A model generated the notes under the pieces. It did no database searches. It was not told where the DNA came from and was given only the letters and a program-made list of their open reading frames with translations. The position numbers and the translations under genes were made by a program. DNA of 64,000 bases from Bugula neritina (taxonomy: Eukaryota; Bryozoa; Gymnolaemata; Cheilostomatida; Bugulidae), in contig OZ037766.1 in NCBI GenBank assembly GCA_964035545.1, forward strand, positions 8,565,722 to 8,629,721, read 5' to 3'. This document shows, one piece after another, positions 36,646 to 48,878 of this stretch. Position 1 is the stretch's first letter. Each line of letters begins with the position of its first letter.

Positions 36646-36779
36646 TCAAGTTAGTAGTTTGGACAACGATTACGATAGGTAGTATAAGTATTGTAGTTAT
36701 GGTTTAAGTTATTCAGTATGATTATGTTAAAATATGATTGTTATACTGATGGTTATGCTAATACTTATGCTTAGACTCT

Positions 36780-37100
36780 TAGACTTATAGCAGGAGTAAT
36801 GCTAATAGTAATAGACTAATACTAATAGTAATAGTAATACTAATAGTAATAGTAATAGTGAATAGTAATACCAAGTTCTAACATATATTTTATGAGTTTC
36901 CTTCCCAGGACAATCAGAGACCTTAAAATCTCTGAAGTCACTCCTTCATAACACTCCTCCGTGAAGGTCTCCTCTTCCCTAGAGACTCAACACAGATTGA
37001 GATAGTAAGATACACTTACAGATAGTGAGATACACTTACAGATACAGATTAGTATAAGTATTACTAATAAGTAATAACTATAAGTATTAGGCTTAAGATT
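36780..37100 (+). repeat. Simple-sequence block enclosing a LINE 3' tail
   Basis: AATACTAATAGTAATAG units lead into 36889-37045. Read on the plus strand that segment encodes SFLPRTIRDLKISEV, the C-terminus of ORF2 of the intact LINE, followed by a short 3' UTR with two copies of AGATACACTTACAGATA and then more simple sequence. It is an extreme 5'-truncated insertion of the same family, in the opposite orientation. Confidence 0.75.
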
Positions 37101-37539
37101 TAGCATTAAATTTAGCATTTATTTAAGATTAATTATTATAATAATCATTATGATTAATATTATGATATCAATATCATTATGACTATAATAATCACTATCA
37201 GTAAACACGATCAAAATCCTTGTGGTGTTTATATTAGATGTTAATTGTTTTAAAAATACCTATTAAAATGAAAAGTTCATAATCATATGCTTTTGGTTAC
37301 TATAACTTTAATAAGGAAAATGTCTTCATTAGACTTGGTTAGTGTTACTGTTAGTGTTACTGTTGGTGCAAGTGTTACAGTCAAAGTGTGTTAGTCGGTG
37401 GAAAGATATCACTGACTAACACAATTAACAGTTTAACATCATTAGCAAATTACCATTTTTGAGACTTGGACTTGCTCAAATTTTAATGTCTTCTACTGTA
37501 TTTACCTTTATCCCACTCTTCTTGACGTAAAAGAGTGGG

Positions 37540-38014
37540 CTAAGGGGAGAAAGCCAGTGGCTTATTTAACCCAAATAATGAGTAATGTAGCATGCAAATG
37601 TATGTCTACTAGAGTTTTATTAGCAAGTACAGGAGTAGCATCAATTGCTACTTGGGGAAGTTCGTTCCAAACATCAATTGCTCTTTGGGAGAAAAAGTGT
37701 TTTCAAATGTTAGTTCTTGCACACTGTTTACAGATCTTTTGGTATGTGGAAAATTTTGTAGAGTCAATTAAGTCATATCCTTTTATTATCTTAGAAGTTT
37801 GTATAAGGTCGCATCTAAGCCTTCTAAATTCTAGGGTGTCTAGATTAAGTCGTCTCCTACATAGATCATAGTCTTCCTCTTTGTTTGATGATACTAATTT
37901 TGTAAATCTTCTCTGAACTCCTTCAATAAGCTTGATGTCCCTTAACAAACTGGGAGACCAGGCAGGAACAGCATATTCTAAGTGTGGTTGAACAAGATAT
38001 TTATGAAGTTTCAA
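37540..38014 (-). pseudogene. Remnant of a second LINE family (ORF2 C-terminus)
   Basis: On the minus strand the frame from 38014 to 37703 reads VQPHLEYAVPAWSP, IEGVQRRFTKLVS and DYDLCRRRLNLDTLEFRRLR, the post-reverse-transcriptase region typical of CR1/Jockey elements. After a frame change it continues with FFSQRAIDVWNELPQ and ends near 37560. The reverse-transcriptase core is missing. The sequence differs clearly from the family at 449-3235. Confidence 0.8.
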
Positions 38015-38790
38015 TAAGACATCCGCTCTTTTAGTGCTAAAAGTCCTTGAAACAAGTCAATCTTCAATTTCAAGTTGATCAAGTCGAGTGAAGTAAAGGA
38101 CTTTAACCAGTCAACTTTGCTCAAGTCGACTTAACCTGAATCTAACTTTAACAGAGACAGTGTGATTCAGTGCTTCATAGTAGTGAAACAGCTATGAATA
38201 ATTTTACTTTGCTAGTGTTGCACTATTTAAGTTAAAAAACTATTGAATTCCAGGTCTCAAATATCGTATCCTTTTATACAAAGAAATTTAGTATAAAGGA
38301 AAGGAAAAGTTCATTAATTGGCTTTTCTCTGATGGCTGCTCAAGTTATCATAGATGTCTGGCAGTTGAGAGTTTGTGTGTTTTGTGAGAAAATTCTCAAT
38401 AGAAAAATGAAATTGAGATGTGAAGTTTTAGCACATGGCACACTAACTCAGAAGAGACACAAAAGTTTTGTAGCTTCCGATGCCCACCACCAAACTAATA
38501 TATTGATGTCCAAATTTTCCCAATGATTGAATTTTCATTTTATAAAGCATATAACTTATTTTTTGAACTTCAATTGCGTACGACCATGCTTTATAATGAC
38601 AAACACCAAGCATGTAAAGAGTTGCCTTGGCAACCTGAATATTATGCAGCATTTCTTTAGAGTACTGCTAACTTTCTATTTAATGGATGCATATGATTTT
38701 TCTATAAGTTCCAATTTACAACGGCATGCTATAAAAGATGGTAGTTATAAACTTAACAATAACTTTGACAGCCTGTTGATATTTCAGGGT
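38015..38790. other. Upstream region of the SLC22-type gene
   Basis: No coding exon seen. A splice acceptor (ATTTCAG, ending at 38787) just before the start codon implies a non-coding first exon somewhere in or beyond this stretch. Confidence 0.45.
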
Positions 38791-38798
38791 TATCAATA

Positions 38799-41700
38799 AT
38801 GGATATTGACGATGTCTATATTAGAACCGGAGAATTTGGATATTTTCAGTGGAAGGCATTTGCCGGATCATTGATAGGTGCTATATATGGCGGTACAGAT
38901 ATGGTGCAGAATATATTTTCTGGTTCTATTCCTGATAACATGACTTGCAGTGATGAGAATTTCAGTGCTTGTGATAGCAGATGTCCATCAATAGTGTACC
39001 CATATGACAAGTTTCAGTCATTTTCCACAGAGGTATATTTGCTATTCGCTAGTGTATATAAACATATAAATATGTTTGTTGTTATATAAACTGGTTGTTG
39101 GTTATCAAAAAGTAAGTTAAGCTCTAATAAGGTGTTGGTTTAATGTAGACCTATGAAATTATTTAATGGCACCATAAAACAACTTGTTATTCTCTGTAAG
39201 TTAAGTAAATACCCACCTGGTAAGCTGTTAAAAAATGTATTCATCAGTTAATTATTACTTGAAATACTTGTGTATTTTACATATGCATTGTATAGAGTAT
39301 TGTTTGTTTGTAAGGATTAAAGATATTCATCTATTCACACCATAATCTATATGAATGCACATATATTGTATTTGACGATCATTGCTTTTTTAATTTTAGT
39401 GGAATTTGACATGTGGAACAGACACATCGTTCAGTTCAAACACACAATCCATATTTATGATGGGTGTTATGATTGGCTCATTTATAGTAGGTGGTCTGGG
39501 GGACAAATATGGCCGATTTCCCGTAATACTTTCTTGTCAATTCTTCTCCGGATTATTTTGTCTAATCAGCGCCTTTGCTCACACATGGAAAATATATGCA
39601 TGCTTTAGGTAAGCTTCTCATTACCTAAGCCTTTATATCCCTTCTGAAGTTTCTTTACGGAGCAAACTTTTATTTTGTTGTAGTTATTTACAGTTTACTT
39701 TTACAGGTTTCTTACTGGGTTCTTTCTCAGTGGAATTATTAATGTGAGTTTTATTTTGACATCTGAACTAGTTGGACCAAGTAAGCGAGGCATCATTGGA
39801 ACTATGCCCGCTTTAGCTTTTGCTGTCGGTATCGTGATTTTATCGTTTGTCTCATGGCTGACTCAAAATTGGAGAGTCATGACTGCTATATTTGGCATAT
39901 TTGGTGTACTGTGCACAGCCCCATCATATTGGTAAGTATGATTCGATTACAGGAGTAATCTCATTACTTTGTTAAAATAAACTTATTAATAAATATATTT
40001 ACTACACCACATGCAATATAAATTTTACAGAGTGAAAAAGCTAATTTTAGCAGTTGGAATTATTTTTAGGATTTATTGTATAATAATTCGATTATTTAGT
40101 AAATATTGATAACTCTAGTCAACTGATGCAAATATTGGATATTATTTTACATATTTTTAAAGAATTCTTTATTGTCAACAGTTTGTTTGAAGAAAGCCCC
40201 AGATGGCATCTTGGTAACGGGAATGTTGAAAAAAGCAAGTCAATTCTAAGGAAGATTGCTCGAACAAATGGCCATGATCTGGGTGATATTGAGCTTAAGG
40301 TAAATGTGTGTATTTCAACTTACAAATTGCTTTTGGTGGCTTAAAAGATGACTGCAACCTCGCCATACTGCTTCTTGATGACTCAAACAAGCGCTGCTTT
40401 GCAGCAGACCTATAATAATATTCCAAATACTTTGCAGTACTGTGTTGAGGGCTCACAGTGCATGTATGTTTATCAGATAGATTCAAATGTGCAACATTTT
40501 TATAATGAAATTGGCCTGTAAAAAAGACAAAAGCTTTGAAGCTATTGTCATACTATATAAAAATGTCATCCATACTCTGATAAATTTGCATATAAGAAAG
40601 TTGTGCACATAAGAGTTACAGGCAATGTGTGAATCATATGACGAAACGTTTGGTCTCTGCCAGCTTATGAGTTGCATAATATATTTTGTGTCAATAGAAG
40701 TCATTTGATGAAGCTTTGGTGTCTGGTATATCTTGATATGAGTTGTGCAGCTTAGACCAAGAGAATATTGTTTTAAAATAATAAAAATGACAAATTTCAA
40801 AATTATTGCCAATTTTATTTGTATTTACAAAACCAATTGCAGTCTAACTACCGTGCATGAATAAGAGTTTTAGTGGAAGTATTGTCAGAAGCTATGTTTC
40901 ACCCCTATTCTTATTTTAGGTTGCTACCAAATCGGAAGGCAGCAGTAAAGGAGGTAAAATCTCTCTTATTTCACTGATCTCTCATGATATTTTGCGAAAA
41001 ATTACTCTCATACAGTTGGTATCATGGTTAGTAAAATATATTAAAATTCAGGTACCAGTATATTTTCCAGTTGTGGTCTAGTGGTTAAAGCACTGGCTAA
41101 GTAAACGCAAGGTCAGTGGTTTGAATCTCAGTACAAGCCATTAGCAATGTTAGGAAAAGCATCCAGTCATAATTGCTCTTTTGTCAAAATTAAAAACAAG
41201 TACTCATTAGCTCGCTTAAAAATGCCTTTTCCATCAGTGGTTCTCACAGCCCACAGGGATGGTGGCTTTAAACCCACACTAGTTTTTACTCTTCATAAAT
41301 ATTTTGATTGATTAAAAATTGTTGGTGAGTTGAAAACAAAATGCAGCAGTTTTATTGTATATGTTTAAATAGAAGCTCTAATTTATCACGAATTTGTGAG
41401 CAATAAAAGATTAGATGCTGGTGAAATTTGAGCATTGAGAAAACAACTCCAAAAGTTAATTTCCGTATTCAAGACCTGTGCTGTTTCATATTATTCTCCT
41501 AACCACCAGTTGTTGTTTTAGGTTTACATGCAGCTCCGTGTATTATGGATTAACTATAGCATCTGGTGACATGGGTGGAAATAGATATATTTCAGTTATA
41601 TTGAGTGCGCTGGTTGAAATTCCATCAAATTTGGTCATCCTGTATGTCATGAATTTGCCCCAGTAAGTGTAGCAATTTATACATGATTATCAAAATGATA

Positions 41701-42679
41701 TGTTTAGAGTCTCTTTAACCTTAGAAGTTGTAGCGTAATACTAGTCTAGCTACTTGTTGATATGTCTTACTGTAGATGTGGTAGAGTGAAAAGTTGTGTT
41801 GGTGGACTAATAATTAGTTCTCTCTTCTGCGGAAGCATTTGGTTTATCCCTGATGGTAAGTTCATATTGTTTGATGTTGAGATTTGCATATTCTGTTATC
41901 GAAAAGTTAATTAAATTTTATTGGTTAAGGTTAGAATACATAAAGTTCTACCATGATCATGCAATACAATATTCTCAACTCTTACAAATAATAATTATTT
42001 TGTTATTGTTTCAGGTCATATTGCAGTCATTACTGGGCTAGCTTGTGCTGGAAAGTTTTTCGTTGTTACCTCCTTTGCAGTGATTTTTGTGCAGGCAGCA
42101 GAATTGTACCCAACACCTATCAGGTTATTATGTTATTTGTTTCTGTTGCAATTTTTAGCCCATACCACATCAAATTTACCCCTTGCAGTACAGGAACGCA
42201 GTGAATCATGTCGCAGGGGATAGATTTGATGTACTGTAGGTTGAAACTTTATTATCTCTGTAAAGATATAGAAACATCACAGTGTAGTGTGAATGCAGTC
42301 TTAAGTTTAGGTAACTAATATCAGAAATGCATTATTGTGTCTAACTAGTTGCATTCAATCCATATCGTTTTATATTTTCAGAAATCTCGGATTAGGAGTC
42401 ATCTCTGTAGCTAGTCGACTTGGCGGTGTTATGGCTCCACAAATAGTCAACCTGAATAATATATACCACAATGCACATTTCGTGTTGTTTGGTGTTTTGG
42501 GCTGCTTAGCTGGGGTTCTTTGCTTGATGCTTCCTGAAACTCTTGGCCGCCCTTTACCTGAATCTCCAGAAGAAATTTATCCCAACAGTAAAAAGTCCGA
42601 GAAAGAAATTGCTGGAAAAAGAAAAGGTGATAGGAATCCTCTTATCACTGAAATTGAAGACAATAGTAACGATTTTTAA
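38799..42679 (+). CDS. SLC22: SLC22-family organic ion transporter (major facilitator superfamily), 9 exons
   Basis: Exons are 38799-39032, 39400-39608, 39707-39931, 40182-40299, 40920-41026, 41522-41662, 41776-41855, 42015-42123 and 42382-42679, all GT-AG and in phase, giving 506 residues. The first exon has a membrane helix region and a large Cys-bearing extracellular loop with the glycosylation site NMTCSDENFSACDSRC, as in organic cation/anion/carnitine transporters. MFS signature loops follow: GGLGDKYGRFP (loop 2-3), LFEESPRWHLGNG (loop after helix 6), AAELYPTPIRNLGLG and LPETLGRPLPESPEEI. It has about 12 helices with a cytoplasmic Lys/Glu-rich tail. The substrate cannot be predicted from this. 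An SV2-like alternative is less likely because of the loop motifs. Confidence 0.9.
41069..41290 (+). repeat. tRNA-derived SINE in SLC22 intron 5
   Basis: An A box TGGTCTAGTGG (41073-41083) and a B box GGTTTGAATCT (about 41118-41128) fit a tRNA-type RNA polymerase III promoter. The body contains GTTAGGAAAAGCATCCAGTC followed by ATAATTGCTC, shared with the copies at 6951 and 43620. Confidence 0.8.
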
Positions 42680-43266
42680 TTTTATTTTTCTCATCTCCGA
42701 TTATTTCATTTTTAAGCTCAATTATTAAAATTATTTCCAAAGGTTTTAGACAGACTTTATACCGAAATTTTCTTTTGGTCAAGAGAAGTGACAATTTTTT
42801 ATTAAATATGTAGAGGAAATTTTCGTGTTAGTATTATAACTAAAATACCTATTGGAAAATCCAATAGAAACTTACTGACAATGTTTTAAATATTAGTTTT
42901 TGAAAATAGTTTAACCAATTGTAAGATTTTATAATGCTCAAAATGGAGTCTTGTTATACATTCTAATTATTTCATCAATTTGCTACATTTCTTAATTTTA
43001 AAATATTAAAACCTATATTAATAGCAAAATTTAAATGTAATATAAAACAAAACTTACATTGCCATTACATTAAATTGGAATACAAATCATTTTCAATGAG
43101 GGCTTCAATAACATTAAAATATCTTTAGTCTTGAGTCCAAAATAAAAATATGGCTACAGCATTTTGAAGTTAGCATTTGCAGCTAACAATAAAACAGAAA
43201 TGTTTGGAGTCTATCAGATAATTAATGTAGGAATAATAAAAATATGAATATTTCATCTATCCAAGC

Positions 43267-46200
43267 TCAGGAATTAGTTTGAGAAAGAACATTCTCAACC
43301 TTGATCATGATATTTTCCAGTTCATTGGCTTTTATCACAATAATTTCTCGTAATGGTTCATACTGATCTTCTAGTTCTGAATCCCATTGCTGTACCACAC
43401 CACTGTCGCGTTCTTCTGCAACTGTGAAGGTAGCTTTAAACTCTGCTGCCTGCAACAAATGTTAAAGATAGTCATAAAATCTTGTGTAGCTATAATTTAC
43501 AAAATTTTACACCGTTTTTAAATGACAGGAAATAAAAAGTTGAAGGCAATTATGGGCACTGTTGTGAAACCTACACAATATTATAAATAATTATTAATAT
43601 ATAAATCTAGGAAATTAGAGGGCAGTAGTGGTCTAGGGGTTAGAGCACTGGTTTAGTAAATCTATAGCCTAGTCATGGGTCCCCAGTAAAGGCCATTGGT
43701 GGTGTTAGGAAGAGCATCCAGTCATAATTGCTCCTTTGCCGCATGTGGCTGATGGAACAAAAAACCTTTCTATCAAGGTTTCTCACAGGGGTAGTGATAA
43801 TAAACTATAAAGGTTTTATAGATCTAAGAAATTCACACCTCTGCAAAAAATTCTTCTTCCCCATTGCTATATATTTCTGATTCTAGAGGCTTCTTTGATC
43901 TGCGTTTTTTCCCAGGTTTTGGGAGGGTTTTCATTCTAAACTTCTTAGCTACCATGATGTAGTGACTGCAATGGTAATCCTCTCCTTTCTGGTTAGCAGT
44001 GTTCATTTCTTGTCTATATAAAATAATGAAAATTTAGAGCTCGAATGATGCCAACCAATTGATTCAGGACATAGCACAAAAACAAACTCATTTTCAATTT
44101 AAGAATTAATGAAAATATTGACCTGATGGATTGGAATGAGGGTACAGCAATTTGTGCTGGAATATTAACGAATCGTTCATTGATTAACCATCCAATATTA
44201 TTACTGGGATTCTCTAGAATAGCTTGTAATTGGCTAGCAGAGCTCTTGGAATTGGCTAACTTCTGGAGCCAATGCTTCTTGATCTGATCAGTACATGGTT
44301 TATCCTAACAAATGCATAATATCCATATACTACATGCAAGTAAGTATAAATGTTTCTAAAACAGCCCAACCTACATATCGTAATCATACAAGTTTTTATA
44401 GATGCGGAAACAGTTAGCGTATTCGAGGCTCAAATCGGCTTAAAGAACAATAATGCTCTTTCAAAAGCATGAACTGCCCTGTAAATAATACATAAATATA
44501 TTCACTTTAATTTTATTGCTAATGCCAATCTTAGATTACAAATCCAACAGTCATAATATTTCACTAAAAACTTTAACAAAGTCACTTTTGTTAGAAATAT
44601 AACTATTCACCACAATAAACATACCTTATATTTAGTAATGTTTAGGCAAGTTATGACACCATATACTTGGTTAACATCCTCTTCCATGCTACTCTCATCC
44701 TCATCATCGTCTCCATCATCCAAATATTGCTGAAATAAGCAGATCACAAATAAAACCCTTTTTGGGAGAATATAAACTGTCAAAAGCAATTAGTCACTAA
44801 TTAGAGGCTTGCAATATTTTATTTTACCTAGCACAATACTATGGCTTCAGAAAAATATATAAATTTCTTTGATACACTAAGTTTCTTATGAATGCATTAT
44901 GTAAGATAAAATGATACTAAAGCAGTGCCACTTTTTGGGCATTCTGTATAACATTGGTACAGAGTGTATAACATTATATTGATTAGAGCAAGTGAATCTC
45001 AAGTCCTTGATGATACAAAAGAGTACTAGATGGCTGATGGCCTTCAAATAAGCAACGAGTCTCTACACACTCTTATGTATGCTAGTTTATTAGGTGTAGG
45101 AGCACTGCATATTAAAAGATAACTATAAATCGCGGATGTTGACAAATAATTCCCACCTTGATAACACTTCCAACATATTTCTGGGTAAGGATCCAATCAG
45201 TTATGGCTGAGATATCAATGTTGGACTTCAGAAATAACTACAAAACATAAAAGTTTTCACATATAAATGACTAAAGAATATAAATTCATGTAACAACAAT
45301 AAAGGTTTAAAATTCAAATAGACTTGCGCATACTATCAATATACATACCTGAAGTAGAAGTTGTCTTATGCCGTGGAAGTCTGCTTCTTCAGGGTTTCTA
45401 GCCTCAAACTCTACATTCACTTTCTGCAAAATAAAACCAATATTGATGCTATTTGTGAACTTGAAGCAAAGCTTATATAAACATAGCAGGAGATATTGTT
45501 TATAACATAAGAGTAAATTCATGTAAAACAGAATAATTTATTTTAATAGATTTATGCAATTATGAATTGCTATAGAGGTGAGGTGAGATATCAAAATAAA
45601 AAACAGATGAAAAAACAATTCTTTTCCTACATTTTGAGTCAACTTTTTCAATACTGCTTCATTATGGAACATATGATGATATGCTAAATTAGAATAGTTT
45701 GTCATCAAACATTAAATCAAATGGTCATCGAAAAGAACACTTTTCTACTTTTGAAATAAATTCTGTTACACTAATTCATTAGTTAGAAACATATTTACTA
45801 CTACACAGTAACTGTAATTGCTATAATTAACTTAGCTTACATTATGATTATGAATACAGTGATGATAATTACAATCAATATGAGGCATGAATATGATGTT
45901 GATTTATCACTTCATTATCCTTATGATCATTGTTAGTAATATTACTACTTCATTGTACTTATAGCTATACTTATGGTTTTAGCTTAATCAATGAAAAGTT
46001 TCAGTTGCATTAGACTTAGTATCTGTAAGTGTACTGCTGTTAGACTTGAGAGTTAGCATTCATATTATTAGATTTAGCAAATGTTTTACTCATGTTTTAT
46101 TCAGCATAAGTATTACTATTAGCATTACTATTACTACTGCATTTATGATTTACAATCATCAGATTGATAATATTAATATTACAATATAAAAGTAAATATA

Positions 46201-47159
46201 ATAATTATAATTATAACCTGATTACAGTTAAAGTGATGATAGTAAAGATGATCAAAATAAATTATTTGAAGACTACGTCCAGTCTCGGGTCTAACTCTAA
46301 GACTAATGACTATGACTATGAGTAATGATTATCATCATTATCGTAACATAAAATATTAAGATTAATAAATTTGATTCAATTATCTATCACTGTGAATATG
46401 ATTATCATAAGCCTTAGGCTATCATGATTATACTTACACTTACAGCTTTTATTGATTTTGATAATTCAAACTTGGTCATTTTGAATTTTGCCATTCTCTA
46501 AAGTTTTAGTTTATTTTCTCTCTGAATTTCGCTGCGTCTTCTAGTTCTAAATCTTTATCTTAATCTTATTCTTAAACTCGAAGTTAATGAATAAATGTAA
46601 ATTGAAGTTGAACTTCTAAGTTAATCTTCAACTTCTACTTTTATTAAAACTATACAATACTAATACTATTAGTATTGTATAGTTTTAATAAAAGTAAAAA
46701 TTGAAGATCAACTTAGAAGTTCAACTTCAATTTACATTTATTCATCAAGTTTAACTAATAACTTCGAGTTTAAGAATAAGATTAAGATAAAGATAGTCAT
46801 AGTAATAAAATCAAAAATAAAATAAACTTAAAAGTTAAAGTAAAACGAAAAGCGTTACTGGTTACAGTTACTCATAGTCGTACTGATACAATTACATCAT
46901 ACTAATACTGTCACTAACAGTAACACTAACAGTAACAGTAACTGTCAGTTTAACTTTTGCTTCAAGTTTATTTCAATTGTACCTCTGTAACTTCCATTTC
47001 ACTGTCATCGTCTTCCATGTCAGAACCTTCGGAACTACTACTGTGATCAGCACCTTCATCATCATCCATTTCAATGCAATCATCTCCATTTTTATAGCTT
47101 TTTTCTAGAGTTTCATCAGTTTCCAAATCAACGCGTGTCTTTTTCTTGGAGGTAGCCAT
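43267..47159 (-). CDS. BCCIP: BCCIP orthologue (BRCA2/CDKN1A-interacting, ribosome-biogenesis protein), 7 exons
   Basis: Exons on the minus strand are 47159-46983, 45423-45349, 45237-45157, 44729-44625, 44304-44123, 44013-43839 and 43449-43267; phases agree and give 325 residues against 314-322 in vertebrates. The protein begins with a Lys-rich then very acidic tail (MDDDEGADHSSSSEGSDMED). The conserved core follows: VNVEFEARNPEEADFHGIRQ, LFLKSNIDISAITDWI, YVGSVIK, QVYGVITCLNITKYK, GWLINERFVNIPAQIAVP and GEEEFFAEAAEFKATFTV. BCCIP supports homologous recombination and cell-cycle control in vertebrates; its conserved role (yeast Bcp1) is as a chaperone for ribosomal protein uL14. Intron 1 (1.56 kb) is filled with simple sequence and a large hairpin, and intron 6 holds a SINE. 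It shares a divergent promoter with DXO. Confidence 0.93.
43620..43810 (+). repeat. tRNA-derived SINE in BCCIP intron 6
   Basis: The A box TGGTCTAGGGG lies at 43629-43639 and the B-box region is degenerate. The shared body GTTAGGAAGAGCATCCAGTC and ATAATTGCTC are well conserved with the copy in the SLC22 gene. Confidence 0.8.
45800..46960. repeat. Simple-sequence block with a 244-bp hairpin inside BCCIP intron 1
   Basis: Degenerate ATT, ACT, AGT and TAC units cover most of the intron. From 46551 to 46794 the sequence folds back on itself about a single C at 46666. The inner arms (46611-46665 against 46667-46721) pair with only three mismatches. The outer arms (46551-46610) pair with 46722-46794 apart from a 13-nt insertion in the right arm near 46746. 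Confidence 0.88.
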
Positions 47160-47570
47160 GTTGAAAAGTGCAAGGACAAGCTAGGTTTATAACCTCAGCT
47201 AAAAAATAACCCAAAATTGTGCTTTTTGTGGCGAGCAGTGTGAATGGCTCTATAAGCAGCTCCGAGTTGTTGGTGAATGAATGCAGTGGTTTGGGGGTAT
47301 CGAACTGAGCAGCATTACTAAGGTCAAGGTGATACTGTGACGCTAGAAACAGCACAAAATCGGGGATGCTCATCGAGCGCAGTGTTTGTTTAGATACAGT
47401 TGTTCAAACTCGTACCCCCACCACTTCATTTGGTGGTAATAAATTTTGTGCTGCTTCTAGCGAACTTCGACACTTTCGCTCTGGGAATGGAACATTAGTT
47501 TCAATAATTATTGAAGATAATATTCAATACAATATTCAATTGTTATTCATGAAACTTAAACTTAAAGTTA
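47160..47570. promoter_or_regulatory. Divergent BCCIP/DXO promoter carrying a MITE arm
   Basis: About 410 bp separate the two start codons. At 47240-47296 lies a copy of the arm of the inverted-repeat element at 36413, with the shared core TATAAGCAGCTCCGAGTTG. Between 47341-47360 and 47443-47462 there is a 20-bp inverted repeat with one mismatch (CGCTAGAAACAGCACAAAAT). No TATA box is obvious, as expected for housekeeping genes. Confidence 0.65.
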
Positions 47571-48785
47571 ATGAGTATTAATATGGCCTCGCAAGCTTCG
47601 AGCTTTCTTAACTTGGTTGCTGATATACAGTTTTTAGAAAAGCAGCCTTTTCCAAAATACAGGAAACCTAAAGAATTAGCCATCTTCTCAACCAAGCTTA
47701 AGCACAGTGAGGATAAGGATCAGGATGGTCATGTTCATGTTGAACATAAAGAAGCTCAAGCTGCAGACGCAGTAACGCAAGATTCAGATTGGTGGTCACA
47801 ATATTGCACTATTCATGATGACAAACGAGATCTGCACCCAGATCCATCGTTTCATAGGATGGTGTTTTCAGAGTTCAATTTAGGTGAACATTTTGAATTG
47901 GATCTTAATGTGGGATTTAGAACTCAAATTAAGAAAGAACGTGATAATGAATTCATGAATATCTTGTTAGCAAGCATAAAACTAAATGATCTAATAGGAC
48001 GGTCAGAATTTGTTAGCTGGCGTGGATTACTAACTAGAATTTGCAGCTCACCATATGATGTGGTTAATAGATTTGATGATGGCCTGATTGTTGTTGTTCA
48101 AAAGCTGAATGGTGTTTATTATATGCATGAGTTTCCGACTGAATCAGCTATAAAAAAGGAAGAGTTTCAAACAGAGCACCAAAAGTTGATGCAATATTGG
48201 GGTATGAAATTTGAATCATACGTAACGGCTAAGCCTGCTCAGCAGCCAAAAGTGGACGAACCGTTAAACTTCAACAACGAGTTTGGATCAATCGTATATA
48301 CCAAACTAGACTCACATTCTATGATGTTTGGTGGAGAAGTAGATTGTTGTCACCCTAATGACACGAAAAAGTACATCGAACTGAAAACCACAAAACAATT
48401 TGAGCATGCCAGACAAGAATCATCATTTCGAAAATTCAAATTAATCAAGTGGTGGCTACAGTCTTTTCTTATAGGGATTGATGATATACTATGTGGATAT
48501 CGAGATGATAATGGGATTATTCGCCATTGTGAATGGTATCGTATTGCAGACATTCCTTATTTGTTGAAGAAAGACCCTAATCACTGCAAACCATCTGTAT
48601 GCTTTGCATTTCTAAACATGTTCTTGGATTTTATTAAATGTAATGTTCAAGCCGAGCTTAAGCCACATGTTTTTATTCGGCAACCCAAAGACAATCAATT
48701 TCTAATGAAAGTAGACGAGACTGGACACTACAAGTTTTTACCATATTGGTTTGTTGCAGAAGCTATTGGAAATAAGACAATGTAA
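47571..48785 (+). CDS. DXO: DXO/Rai1-family decapping exoribonuclease (single exon)
   Basis: This 404-residue protein removes incomplete or non-canonical caps, including NAD caps, and degrades the RNA 5'-3'. Family motifs occur in order: WRGLLTRI near residue 148 (substrate Arg), YWGMKFES near 207, the metal-binding MFGGEVDC near 251 with Glu and Asp spaced by one, YIELKTTKQ near 267 (Glu and Lys), and KLIKWWLQSFLIG near 290 (Gln). All catalytic residues expected from DXO/Rai1 structures appear present. A second Met at codon 5 (47583, MASQASS) is a plausible alternative start. The gene has no intron although every complete gene around it does. It is head to head with BCCIP and tail to tail with the BRD7-type gene. 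Confidence 0.95.
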   Translation: MSINMASQASSFLNLVADIQFLEKQPFPKYRKPKELAIFSTKLKHSEDKDQDGHVHVEHKEAQAADAVTQDSDWWSQYCTIHDDKRDLHPDPSFHRMVFSEFNLGEHFELDLNVGFRTQIKKERDNEFMNILLASIKLNDLIGRSEFVSWRGLLTRICSSPYDVVNRFDDGLIVVVQKLNGVYYMHEFPTESAIKKEEFQTEHQKLMQYWGMKFESYVTAKPAQQPKVDEPLNFNNEFGSIVYTKLDSHSMMFGGEVDCCHPNDTKKYIELKTTKQFEHARQESSFRKFKLIKWWLQSFLIGIDDILCGYRDDNGIIRHCEWYRIADIPYLLKKDPNHCKPSVCFAFLNMFLDFIKCNVQAELKPHVFIRQPKDNQFLMKVDETGHYKFLPYWFVAEAIGNKTM

Positions 48786-48872
48786 TGCAAAATTTTAATT
48801 TATGAATATATTTAGATGTATGCCAGGAGACTTTATATGCAACAGTACTTTTTTCTATAATAATGCAATTAA

Positions 48873-48878
48873 AATAAA
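48873..48878 (+). terminator. Polyadenylation signal of DXO
   Basis: AATAAA lies about 88 nt after the DXO stop codon. Confidence 0.6.
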
